NCBI GenBank assembly: GCA_940671915.1
Contig: CALNVZ010003432.1
Location: forward strand, 4,475,363 to 4,539,362
DNA: 64,000 nucleotides
From: Paracentrotus lividus
Lineage: Eukaryota > Echinodermata > Echinoidea > Camarodonta > Echinidae
Reading direction: 5' to 3'
A program made the position numbers and the translations under genes. Shown in pieces: positions 37,501 through 46,511 of the stretch (position 1 is the first letter of the stretch; every line of letters starts with the position of its first letter). Under the pieces are notes generated by a model. That model did not search any database and was not told where the DNA came from. It saw only the letters and a list, made by a program, of their open reading frames with translations.

Positions 37501-38667
37501 AGGTCGTATGAAAGGTCAAGCCTTCGTAGGTTTGCCGAGTGAGCTGGCAGCTCAGCGTGCCCTCCGTGATACCAATGGACTGCTGGTCAATGATAAACCA
37601 ATCGTCGTTGTATCCTTTACTTGAAACCAGTCCCATACAATGTACATAGCCTGTTACGTCATGTTGTTAAACTTTAATCTTGGTTGTATCACTTTTCAAG
37701 CTAGTCCCATACGTAGCTAGTAATGTTGTTAAATTTAAGTTTTGGTTGTATCTTTTTTTTTAAAGCCAGTCCCATACGTAGCCTGTTATGTCATGTTTTT
37801 AAATGTTGTTTGCATCCTTTTTGTTTTCATTCCTCTATGAAAAAGATTTAATTCTCTGTCAGGAACTATGAAAATGACAATTTATGGAATTTCTCATTCA
37901 AACAACATAATGGGACAGAAGCTCTTAAGTGAAGTTACAGAATAATTTTTTTTTAAATGCATAACATCTTTATCTCTTAATAGATTTTCATCAAATGTTC
38001 ACAGATACGTTTCTCCTATTTTCTGCTTTAAAGGGATTTAGTAACTTTTAAAAAAAAGAGCAATTATATCAAGATTAAAATTATATTGTTCCAACAGTAA
38101 AAACAAACTACTGAAAGTTTCAGATCAAATGGAAGTCACACTTAAAACAGTGTAACAAACAATGCCAAGCATACAGTCGAATACCAGTACCCTCTGCTGA
38201 TAGCCCACCAGGCCGCTAGAGACGGGGGACTTTACAACAGAAATGGGTGTGTGGAAAAGCACATGGTTTTATAAACCATCCGGTGTTGGTTTATAAATTT
38301 TGAGTATGAAATCATTGATATCTCGAAGGTAAAGCAAGCAATTTATTAGCTTGCAATTTTGAAGAGATACCAGACTGACCTAAGTGTTTATAATTATGTT
38401 GGCAAAATAAGCTAAATCGAATAAATGTGATTTGAATATCATTCAATGTTACTGCATCCCTTTAATCAAAACCAACATATTTTCAAAGTGAACTTCCCTT
38501 CCAGCAAATTCAAGTTGACTGTATTTGTATCTCCCTTGTTAATGTTTGCCTTGACTCTAACATTCTCACAGAGCTTTGCCAGGTCAGCAAAACCCAAGGA
38601 GAAGGAAGATCCAAAACAGAAGAAGAAAGAAGCTGCTAAGAAAGCCAGGGAAGCAAGACGGATATGA
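29034..38667 (+). CDS. RNPC3: RNPC3 (U11/U12-65K), minor spliceosome protein, 12 exons
   Basis: Nuclear protein of the U11/U12 di-snRNP. In known orthologues the C-terminal RRM binds the 3' stem-loop of U12 snRNA and the N-terminal part contacts U11-59K, bridging U11 and U12 on U12-type introns. Coding exons: 29034-29174, 29967-30014, 30482-30588, 31329-31472, 32444-32624, 33505-33623, 33890-34164, 34423-34629, 35719-35813, 36134-36192, 37477-37609 and 38572-38667. All junctions keep phase and give 534 residues; the human protein is about 517. RRM1 spans about residues 9-98 with RNP2 at NILIVRHL and RNP1-like RMKHTAFATF. A basic and proline-rich linker follows (KLPAPFGPLTPAPP, KRPSKKK), then a run of ten E at about 376-385. 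RRM2 spans about 425-507 (LYIKNL at 427-432, KGQAFVGL at 471-478, then SFARSAKPK). The start is the ATG at 29034; a TTG just upstream is not used. Expression is likely constitutive, but the sequence does not show it. Confidence 0.94.
31880..31990. repeat. GTCTAATT-type short repeat in RNPC3 intron 4
   Basis: Repeated words TTGGTCTAAT, TTGTCTAATT, TTGGTCTAATTA and TTCGTCTAATAG at roughly 22-base spacing. The same words fill 41404-41660. Confidence 0.5.
32640..32735. repeat. ATTC / CACT microsatellites in RNPC3 intron 5
   Basis: ATTCATTCATTC tract followed by CACTCACTCACTCACT. The inverted arm has GTGAGTGA and AATGAATG counterparts at 20520-20640, strongly contracted or altered. Confidence 0.7.
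32880..33110 (-). mobile_element. tRNA-derived SINE in RNPC3 intron 5
   Basis: On the minus strand 32977-32905 reads like a tRNA: box A TAGCTCAGTCAATAGAGC, an anticodon-loop-like CTAGTAA (AGT position) and box B AGTTCGATCCC. The D stem (GCTC/GAGC) still pairs. The anticodon and T stems are mismatched and the acceptor stem does not close, so this is not a working tRNA gene. SINE tails of this kind are transcribed by RNA polymerase III in other animals. The counterpart in the inverted arm is at about 20160-20370 and has lost more of the boxes. Confidence 0.6.
34505..34570 (+). repeat. GAG-type repeat encoding the acidic tract of RNPC3
   Basis: GAGGAGGAAGAGGAGGAGG inside exon 8 gives ten consecutive E residues. 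The opposite strand reads as poly-S, which is a shadow. Such tracts vary in length between alleles. Confidence 0.7.
34685..34955 (+). mobile_element. Probable SINE in RNPC3 intron 8
   Basis: Has the features of a common marine-invertebrate SINE body: CTTAAGCAAGGCATTTTATC, CACCCAGGTGTAAATGGG and a 3' end AAGCGCATTATAAAAATTTG before a TATTATTA tail. The inverted arm carries the same element at about 18240-18540. Family assignment is from memory of the general pattern only. Confidence 0.5.
34960..35240 (+). mobile_element. Relic of a non-LTR retrotransposon RT tail (CR1/L2-like)
   Basis: Conceptual translation gives the typical C-terminal RT pattern HWLPIKEQ, then LTFKAVHGLAKRC after a frameshift, and LWNSLPSSLRQIDSIK followed by SCLITHL. 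It is short and frameshifted, so inactive. It sits directly behind the SINE-like element, which may share its 3' end. The inverted arm repeats it at about 17960-18250. Confidence 0.65.
36676..37164. mobile_element. TTAA-flanked MITE in RNPC3 intron 10
   Basis: Tips TTAAAGCTGGTGTATAG and CTATACACCAGGTTTAA form terminal inverted repeats with TTAA at both outer ends. TTAA duplications are the mark of piggyBac-type transposition. A second independent copy is at 60072-60545; the copy at about 16000-16480 is the inverted-arm image of this one. No transposase; 489 bases. Confidence 0.75.
37610..38571 (+). other. U12-type (minor spliceosome) intron, RNPC3 intron 11
   Basis: The donor is GTATCCTTTAC, an exact match to the GT-AG class U12 5' splice site GTATCCTTT. 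Upstream of the acceptor, GACTCTAACATTCTCACAG offers a branch-site-like CTCTAAC about 11-12 bases before AG and no long pyrimidine tract, both as expected for U12 introns. The other RNPC3 donors (GTAAGT, GTAAGC, GTAGGT, GTATGT, GTTTGT) are ordinary. The intron interrupts RRM2 between its VV and SFARSAKPK residues. The donor is also present in the inverted copy. Confidence 0.85.
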
Positions 38668-39390
38668 AACCCTCTGCATCTAGATAGAACAAACCTTAAC
38701 GAGTTGATCCAATGAAAGAAAGAAGCTAGCAAGGAACTGAGGGTTGTCAGACTGTACATGAAACCATCTGTGTCTAGAGACAGACCTTAGCGATACGGGC
38801 TAGTTGATCCAAACAGAAGAATGTAGCTGGCAAGATACCCAAAGATGCGAGAGGTGCAAGACTTTTTTTATATAAAAGTATCTGCATCTGGAGACAGACC
38901 TAAGCAATATGAGCTAGTTGATCCAAATGGAAGGGATGTGAGCCTATACATAAAACTATCTGCATCCAGAGAAAGATCTCAGCGCGATTGGCTAGTTGAA
39001 ACTGAAGAAGAAAGAAGCTGGTAAGACAGTATATGAAACTATCTCCATCTGGAGACAGATCTAATTGATATCGGCTAGTTAATCCAAGCTAGCAAGAAAC
39101 TGAGAAATGTAAGATTGTACATGAAACTATTTGCATCTAGAGATAGACTTCAGCGCTATTACTTTGTTTCATGAAACAGAAGAAGAAAGAAGCTTGTAAG
39201 AAACCCAGAAGGGCAAGACTGTACATGAAACTGCATGTGTCTACGGACAGACTTCAGCGCTATTGCCTTGTTTTATGCAACACAATGAAATAGCTAGCAA
39301 GATACCCAGAAATGCAAGACTGTATTTGAAACTACCTGCATCTGGAGCTAGACCTGTACAACAGGCCAAGGACAGACAAACAATTGGCAC
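38600..39390 (+). repeat. Tandem array covering the last RNPC3 codons and 3' UTR
   Basis: About eight imperfect units of 77-116 bases. Each has AGAAGAAAGAAGCT-like sequence, GCAAGACTGTACATGAAAC, CATCTGGAGACAGACC and GCTAGTTGATCC. The first unit includes the end of exon 12: the codons for KKKEAAKKAREARRI and the stop codon TGA sit where later units have the TGA of ACATGAAAC. The array therefore seems to have grown from the terminal coding exon into the 3' UTR. Confidence 0.8.
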
Positions 39391-39431
39391 TCTTATGGTT
39401 ACAATGACACAAATTTTACAAATATGTATGA

Positions 39432-39437
39432 AATAAA
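39432..39437 (+). terminator. Poly(A) signal AATAAA of RNPC3
   Basis: AATAAA in TATGAAATAAAGTTTTGC, followed within 40 bases by T/G-rich GTTGTTGTTTATTTTG. Gives a 3' UTR of about 780 bases, nearly all of it the tandem array. Confidence 0.7.
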
Positions 39438-39459
39438 GTTTTGCCCAGAAAGTGTTTAG

Positions 39460-40126
39460 CTTCCTAGTTGTTGTTTATTTTGGTACAGCCAACTCCTATT
39501 ATAATGATGATGACAATATTTCTTTGACACAATCAAGAAATTTACCTTGAATAGGTTAGCTTGGTACCTGGATATACTACCATCTGCAAATCATCTACAG
39601 ACAACATACTTCTGGTTCTTCGTTATTGCACAGTCTGTAGATATTGGCAGATCCACCAACAGAAAGTGAAGCAATTAAGGGCAATATTTTGCTGGTTTGA
39701 GAGGAATAAGTCATAATCTTGTTGTCCAATCAGATGACAGACTCTAATGATATAATGATAGTGGTAATAAAGAACCAACAACCAGACTCGAGGAGAAGTT
39801 GAAGTTTGATTACACTTTTAAGGCTCCATAACATCTAACTTGATAAAATCCACTGCCCTTAAAACAAAAAGAATTTTGTAATAACTTGGCAATTTTCCCA
39901 ATCCCGAATTCAAATTCACATAAAGCTTGATTCAGAGCACCCTGTTATTATGGGAATGGACTAGTTCAAAAGCGTTGATTTCACTGATTTTAGGATGATT
40001 ATAATAATAATAATAATAATAATAATGGTAACATTTATCAGGCACTTAATACTGATGTTTCTAAGCGCTGTATCTTCTGCTAAATAAATGTACTGTACCA
40101 AGGAATATTGTTCTAATAATAATAGA
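39460..40126. other. Intergenic DNA downstream of RNPC3
   Basis: Includes an (AAT)n microsatellite at 40003-40026. No gene seen. Confidence 0.4.
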
Positions 40127-40980
40127 AGAAGGTATCTTGAGGAGAACAGAAAGAGCCGTGATACAAAAAATGTGTGGCGTTTCATTATTTTATAGACAGA
40201 ACACAAGAAACTGATGTGAAAGTGGTACATGTAAAGAGGAGTGGTGGTGGTGTGAGATGGATGGGCCATGTGTTTAGGAGGGAAGATGATGAACCTATGA
40301 AAAGAGCATGAGATCTGGGGGGCATTTTATGAAAGGACTTGTTGGACGTTTTATCCGACAAACTGTTATAAGCTACTGAAATGCTTGTATCTGAATGGCT
40401 GAGAGCAAATTTTTCGGATAAAATGTCTGACAAGTCCTTTGATGAAATGCCCCACTAGAAATGGATGGCACAAGAGGAAAGGGAAGACCAAAGATTACAT
40501 GGAATGATATGGTGAAGAAGGAAAGCATTACAGCTAGTACGAACCAGCAGCCTTGTATAGCACTACCTCAAGTCCTCAGCTACCTGATTCTTGCCCTGAT
40601 TCCTTACCCATAATGCAACAGCCTGAACAGTGTAGTCTTATAATACAGGCCCATTTGAATATTAACATACTTTTACACTACTCAATGAACTCACATAGCG
40701 ATGATTATGTTTCCAAGAAGCAAAACTAATACTTTTCCCCCTAAAAACATTTTAGTTTCCCAATACAAATTATATTGTAGGTGAGTTTGTACACTGTTTT
40801 GTTAATAGTTATCTCAAAAGGTATACTTTAAGGCTAGCTTTTTATAACACACAGTCAATGAGGGTGTTGCTCAGTTCGCTCTCGCTTTAAGGTTGGTCTG
40901 AACGAGGAGGATGCTCGAGACAGAAAGAAGTGGAAGGAGGGAGTGTCATAATGGCGGAGAGTTGGTAACCCCTCGTAAAT
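40127..40980 (+). mobile_element. LINE relic, C-terminal part of the RT polyprotein
   Basis: Three blocks in order resemble the C-terminal end of endonuclease/reverse-transcriptase LINE proteins: LRRTERAVIQKMCGV (from 40127), RWMGHVFRREDDEPMKRA (ending near 40310), GKGRPKITWNDMVKKE (from about 40468), and near 40893 VGLNEEDARDRKKWKEGVS with a stop. Frames shift and stops intervene, and a MITE splits it at 40317-40454, so it is dead. Unrelated sequence at about 40560-40870 may be another insertion. Confidence 0.7.
40317..40454. mobile_element. Palindromic MITE, about 138 bp, inside the LINE relic
   Basis: GGGGCATTTTATGAAAGGAC at the left pairs with GTCCTTTGATGAAATGCCCC at the right; the interior CGTTTTATCCGA pairs with TCGGATAAAATG. 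The second copy is at 61994-62133. Confidence 0.8.
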
Positions 40981-41124
40981 AGGGGAAATGCTGACTGAAA
41001 TAAGTGATGATTATGATAATGATTCTATTGATTATCTGCCTCTAACATTAAATTAAAAATCCCAATTATAGTCATGACCAGAACCTTGGCTTGGTATAAC
41101 TCCATCCTAATGTCTACACTTGTT

Positions 41125-41350
41125 GATGACAATGGTAATTATCACGATGGTGATGATGGTGATGGTGATGTTCTTGATTATGATGACGATGATGATGATG
41201 TTGATTATGATGTTGATGGTGATGATATTGGTGGTGATGATGATGATGATGATGATGATGACAATGATGATGGGGATGATGATGATGTGAAAATAATAAT
41301 GATGATAATGATGATGATGATTATTATGGTGATGATGATAACGATGATGC
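41125..41350. repeat. GAT/GATGGT microsatellite
   Basis: Long imperfect (GAT)n with GGT and AAT variants. The 112-residue frame through it is mostly D and is not a gene. Confidence 0.85.
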
Positions 41351-41403
41351 GTTTGTGTAGTTCATCTTGTGATTTTGAACTAAATGGAGAGCTTTATATC
41401 CTC

Positions 41404-41660
41404 TTGGTCTAACAGCACTTGTCCAATTCTCTGATTGTGAGCTAAACCTGTTTGGTGTACTATGAATTTGGTCTAATTTCCCCTTGGTCGTATCCATAAT
41501 TGGTCTTTCAAAATTGCCAACTCGTCTGATTGTCTAATTGCATTTTCGTCCGATTCCCAAATGAATATTTGGTGTATTTCCAGTTTGCTACAGGAATTGA
41601 CTAAGCGGCAATTAGACCAAAAGGTAATTAGACAAACTGATTGTAGACGAGATGTAAACG
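41404..41660. mobile_element. Hairpin-like repeat of TTGGTCTAATT words
   Basis: Left side has TTGGTCTAACAG and TTTGGTCTAATTTCC; right side has GCAATTAGACCAAAAGG and AATTAGACAAAC, so the ends are inverted. The same words are at 31880-31990 in RNPC3 intron 4. Confidence 0.5.
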
Positions 41661-42624
41661 ATACTCAGCCATGGTGAATATTGGCTTCAAATGCCCCTTT
41701 TTGTTTATTATTTGTTTTCTAATGGTTTAATTTTTCAGAAGGTTGTTTTAAAAACAAAAATTTAAACAAAGAAAAGGCTGTAAAAAAAAAAATGTTTCAG
41801 TGTGACTTCAGCGCTTTGAATGCTCATGATTAAATAATTGGGGGATTGAAGATGAAGAATTTAAATTTTTAAAAGGGCTTCATAAACAAGCTCTTTTCAA
41901 ACCGGGGGTGTCATCTTTTTTTTTTTAAATTCAGGGGCCCCAAAATATTGTTGGGCCACCAGGTGTGAAATACACAAATGTTGTGTGTCTACAGTGCGTC
42001 CCTAAAAGAACTATACACTTTTCAAATGGCTATCAAATAGAAAATATATGATTCTTGGGGAAAAGGTTTATATGTATATAAAGCTAATATCCTCAACTAT
42101 CATTATGACACAAAAAATTCCGAAAATAACGCTTTCTTTAGTGAGCAATGCCCACTTTTGTGAAGGACACAAAATTAGCCTGCGCAGGAATTCGCTATTC
42201 ATTTATCACCTTTGTATGGCACGCCATTAGGGATTTAACTAATAATGGAATAAATCCGCTAACAGAGTAACAGATATACCTTAAGTCAGAAATGAACAAT
42301 CAATATTTTGCAAAAATGTATTTTTTCACCGTTTTGTTTTCATATCATTATTTTTGCTTTGACTTCAGTTTATTTTTGCCTTTGTTGGCCGAATTATTCC
42401 ATTATTAGTTGAATCCTTAATGGCGTGCCATACAAAGGTGATAAATGAATACCGAATTCCTGCGCATGCTAATTTTTGTGTCCTTCACAAAAGTGGACAT
42501 TGCTCACTGAAGAACGCGTTTTTTCGGAATTTTTTGTGTCATAATGATAGTTGAGGATATGAGCTTTATATAAATTATATATCTAAACTTTTTCCCCAAG
42601 AACCATATATTTTTTTACGTATCA

Positions 42625-42930
42625 GGACATCTCCCCCGGAGGACAACTCCCCCAGGGACAACTCCCGGAGGACAGCTCCCCCGGTGAACAACTCCCCTGG
42701 AGGACAACACCCCCGGAGGACAACTCCCCCGCAGGACATCTCCCCCGGAGGACAGGTCCCCCCAAGGACAACTCCCCCGGAGGACATCTCCCCCGATGAA
42801 AACTCCCCCGGAGGAGGACTCCCCCGGAGGACGACTCCCCCGGAGGACGACTCCCCCGGAGGACAACTCCCCTGCAGCACAACTACCCCTCAGGACAAGT
42901 CCCCCGGAGGACAACTCAACCATTCCGGAT
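42625..42930. repeat. 16-bp GC-rich minisatellite, forward orientation
   Basis: About 19 imperfect copies of CTCCCCCGGAGGACAA. Because 16 is not a multiple of 3 and no unit contains a stop, overlapping frames stay open in several frames; these frames are not genes. Confidence 0.9.
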
Positions 42931-42934
42931 AACA

Positions 42935-42971
42935 GATCCACATGCACTCGTTAATTTTTGCTCTCATTTGC

Positions 42972-43007
<36 letters not shown>

Positions 43008-43431
43008 TATTTTAAAAAAAAAAAAATTTCTACCGAAATAGCCATTCATGGAAGACAAAATCTTTTGCAATTTTTTTTTCGGCGAAGGGTGTTAAAGTTT
43101 GGCAGCTATAGAGGCATACTGCTATTTGGAACCGAATTTTATCGTCAAAAGAGAGAGAGAGAGAGATATCAACTTTAATCTTAAATCTTCCATAGGAAGA
43201 TGATCTGATTAGATTTTAGAGTATGTAGGTCAATGGTCAGGCCCGTAACTAGAATTTTTGCGGGTGTTCGAAATCTGAAAAAAAATGAACCTTTTGAAGG
43301 GATGATTCTTGAGCGCAAAGCGCGAGCCAAAATTTTTGACTAAAATGACCCGAAGCAGTATATTTTTACTTTTATGGTTCTATTTTTGTTGTTGTTATTC
43401 TTTTACAAATGGTGACGATTATCTTTCTTTT

Positions 43432-43501
<70 letters not shown>

Positions 43502-44328
43502 GGTTTTCAAGCGCGAATCGTCAAGTGGAAAATTTTATATCACACCACTTCAATTATACAAAAATACAGGTACATAAATTGATACAAGGGTTTTGTTTCG
43601 TTTTGTTTTGGCTTGTTTCAGCAAATGTTTTAGAATTATAAATGTTTTCATCGGATATGTTGACGCTACTGACAAAATAGGTTGATATACCGAGATATTT
43701 TAATTTTTATCTACTTCTGGAGATATTTTCATACCAACACTAGTTGCAATAACACCCTCTTATGATAGTGATGACACGGCATGAATGCAAAGCTGTGCAA
43801 GTGCATACTTATGAACACACACCGTTCAGATATAACAGTTGTCTGTAAAATCTGAAACCCAATGACAATGATTGTATTACATTATTCCTTGAAAAATGAC
43901 AAAACAAGTGATGATGTTGGAATTGAGTTTTGTGAATGTCTTTTTTGATAAATAAAAATTGTGTTCTCGTTTAAACTTTTGCGCCCATTCTAATTTGTTT
44001 AGGGTGTGATTAATTATTAATTAAAGCTTAATTATCGTGGCTCACCCGCCCCCCCCCCCCCTTGCTGAAGACGACTAGAGATATGTAGGCCAACTCGCCC
44101 TCGTGCTCTTTTCTACTCCTGTAGCTTCATATTTAAGTTCCCCATTTAGCACCCTTCCCCTTTTACAACATTAATTTTTCTTTAATTTCTTGCATTTTCA
44201 TTAATTTTCCTTTTCTGAGGGTCACATTTCGTTGGGGTTACCTCTGAATCTGCCAAACCTAACAACCTTTTGAGGGAAGGAGTAGCCATTCATAGATTGG
44301 AAGGGGTGGTTACAATCATATCAATTCT
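42935..44328. other. Low-complexity and unassigned DNA inside the TIR element
   Basis: Contains a T run at 42969-43005, a (GA)n tract near 43149, a fragment (43186-43235) matching the tandem repeat at 56380-56680, a GAGCGCAAAGCGCGAGCC core near 43313, and a run of 64 A at 43435-43498. No gene. Confidence 0.5.
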
Positions 44329-45336
44329 ACTCCACGTGAAATGTAAACCTAACGTATGACATTAAATCTTAACATAAAGACGCGTCCATTATTTGATGAG
44401 GGGGAAACGCAACATTACATTCATGAGTTTAGTGGAAATACAACTGAGCGGCGCAAAAAATTATACGGTTCTACATTAATGTCAACAAAACCCGCGCTAT
44501 AACGGCGGGAAGCGACCGATTGACAACTGCATGCAATTATTACTTAGCGTACAAAAACTCGCCTAAGAAAACTTCCCTGTGGTAAATGGTCTGGTCAGTC
44601 GATCCGTTCGAGCTAATTTCTCATGGGCATGAAATAAATAATTGAACTTTTATCATTAGTTTTCGTAGGTAGATGCTTCAGACCAGATTGGAGAAAATAC
44701 ATTTTTGCAAGCCTATAACACCATTGTGCTAAAGTTGTAATCAGAATCTTTATTTCACATAGATTGATGTTTCCTAACGATTATTGATATATAAATTAGT
44801 GATTTGTCACATCTTGCGAAGACGCCGTCCACATGCGATATGCATGTGATATGCGAAATATTGACCCATCGAGTAAAGATTCGTTTGTGATAATGTTCAA
44901 AGTGACAGGACTTTTTTTTAACAATCGAAATGAATTTACCATCTCTGGAAAGGTGAGAATTCAAGCTTTTAAAAACGGCTTGATCATTAAGCTGTTATAT
45001 AATTATGCGTATCCAGGAAGATAATTATGTGGCGTATGAGCTATTTTGAGAGCAAAATTGGCCATATTGTACAGGAATTGAACTGATTAGGATTTCGAAT
45101 TGACACAAGTGACAGGACTTTTTTTCCCCTTTGCAGTAGTTATTCCTATTTTGAAAAAAAAAAGACTCTTAGCGTAATTATTCAAGTTGATCATTTTTCT
45201 TTGAAAAGGTAGTTGCTCGCATAATCAGAAAACAAAGTTGAAAAAACTGTGCAAAATACAAAATGTCTATGGCAGCGTTTGATTTGCGTAGAGTGATAGC
45301 GCCCTCTTCCTCTTAAGTTTACAACTAGAATTGATA
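44329..45336 (+). mobile_element. TIR element, 1008 bp (second full copy of the 9.0-kb family)
   Basis: Tips TA|TCAATTCTAC and CTAGAATTGA|TA, with internal matches to 9019-9959 in the same order. It is nested within the 41990-45791 element. Confidence 0.75.
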
Positions 45337-45494
45337 TGGATGATGAGCAATTAAATAAACCATTCCCATCCTCGCTTGTCATTACAGGGTTACTCCATGC
45401 GAAAAGTAATGTAATAATTGTAACAGAAAGAAAAACCAAGGGCTTGGCATAAAATCAATAGTAATAATATATTATAAAGCATTTAAAGTTAGGG

Positions 45495-45727
45495 GAGATG
45501 TCATCCGGGGAGTTGTCCTTGGTGGGACCTATCCTCCGGGGGAGATGTCTTCCGGGGGAGTTGTCCTCCAGGGGAGTTGTCCCTGGGGGAAGCTGTCCTC
45601 CGAGGGACTCGTCCTTGGGGGGACCTGTCCTCCGGGGGAGATGTCCTGCGGGGGACCTGTCCTCCGGGGGAGCTGTCCTCCGGGGGAGCTGTCCTCCGGG
45701 GGAGTTGTCCTCCGGGGGAGATGTCCT
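45495..45727. repeat. 16-bp GC-rich minisatellite, reverse orientation
   Basis: About 14 copies of GTCCTCCGGGGGAGTT / GTCCTCCGGGGGAGAT, the reverse complement of the array at 42625-42930. Frames in it are shadows. Confidence 0.9.
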
Positions 45728-45791
45728 AGAACCATTTTTTAAATTTGGTAGCCATTTCAAAAGTGTATAGTTCTTTTTGGGACGCACTGTA

Positions 45792-46340
45792 CACAAGCTT
45801 AGGGCAGAGAAAAACTACAAGACCCACAGGAAATAAGATTTCTTTATGCCAATGTTGCCAAAACGCCCCAAGAAGGATTTAGTTTTGTATTCTTTGATTA
45901 CAAAGATTATGATAAAACTTTGTTTCCCTAAAATACCAAATAATAATCATGGGTGGGGTTGGCTTTACTGCCATTATAAGAGAATTCTTCACACATTTAT
46001 TATTATTTTGCTGGATAATCACGACCTCTGATTGTGGCACACATCATCCATGGAGATATCATTCCAAGGTTGCCGATTGCCTGTATTCGTTAGAAATAGG
46101 TCTACCGTACAGGAGAATAACAAGCTTTGAATTCAATGACCATAATAGAATCAAATCAAATCAATGAAATCAAATCAATCTATTGAAACAAAAACAAAAT
46201 CCGCATTTAAGTTCGAATTATCATCAATACAAAAGAATACAAAGAAAATTCAACAGTAAATGTGTATAGGCATATACATAAAATTAACAGAACAGTTATC
46301 ATATTAATACATCATTCAATATGAAAACTGTCAGAAATAC
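45792..46340. other. Intergenic DNA
   Basis: AT-rich, with AAATCAAATCAATG short repeats near 46150-46185. The 72-residue frame at 45949 shows no recognisable domain. Confidence 0.3.
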
Positions 46341-46344
46341 ATGT

Positions 46345-46511
46345 AGTGGCGGATGCAGGATTTCAGGATAGGGGGAGGGGGTGCCAGGCCCGAAAGGGTA
46401 GAGCGTTACCAAAATGTTATGATTTTAACATGTATGGTCAATGAGTGGTTTTTAAATCATGGGGGGGGGGGAGGGTCCGCGTCTCCTTCGCCCCTGCCTG
46501 GATCCACCACT
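46345..46511. mobile_element. Hairpin repeat with AGTGGCGGATGCAGG end
   Basis: Left end AGTGGCGGATGCAGGATTTC and right end CTGGATCCACCACT are inverted. Similar ends lie at about 24370 and 28836. Confidence 0.55.

Larger units (their letters stand above)
27252..38480 (+). repeat. Right arm of the inverted duplication (intact RNPC3 side)
   Basis: Counterpart of 14639-25930. This arm carries the full open reading frame of RNPC3 and clean splice sites, so it is the reference against which the left arm is judged. The duplicated part starts about 1.8 kb upstream of the RNPC3 start codon and stops within intron 11, close to exon 12. Confidence 0.9.
41990..45791. mobile_element. Tc1/mariner-like TIR element with internal foldback and insertions
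   Basis: Left tip TA|CAGTGCGTCCCTAAAAG and right tip TTTTTGGGACGCACTG|TA match over about 40 bases and are flanked by TA, as in Tc1/mariner elements. The left part is a foldback: arm 42001-42245 pairs with 42395-42612. The right arm stops at the first minisatellite and its missing end is found at 45728-45791, so the minisatellites and about 2.5 kb of other DNA (including a 1-kb TIR element) appear to have been inserted or expanded inside one arm. No transposase frame. Confidence 0.7.

Noticed and set aside
41074-41412. 112-residue D-rich frame
   Set aside because: A GAT microsatellite; no domain and no splice context.
42575-42947. Four overlapping 80-110-residue frames rich in G, S, P and L
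   Set aside because: They are the 16-bp minisatellite read in different frames; no unit contains a stop, so all frames stay open. The same applies at 45455-45796.
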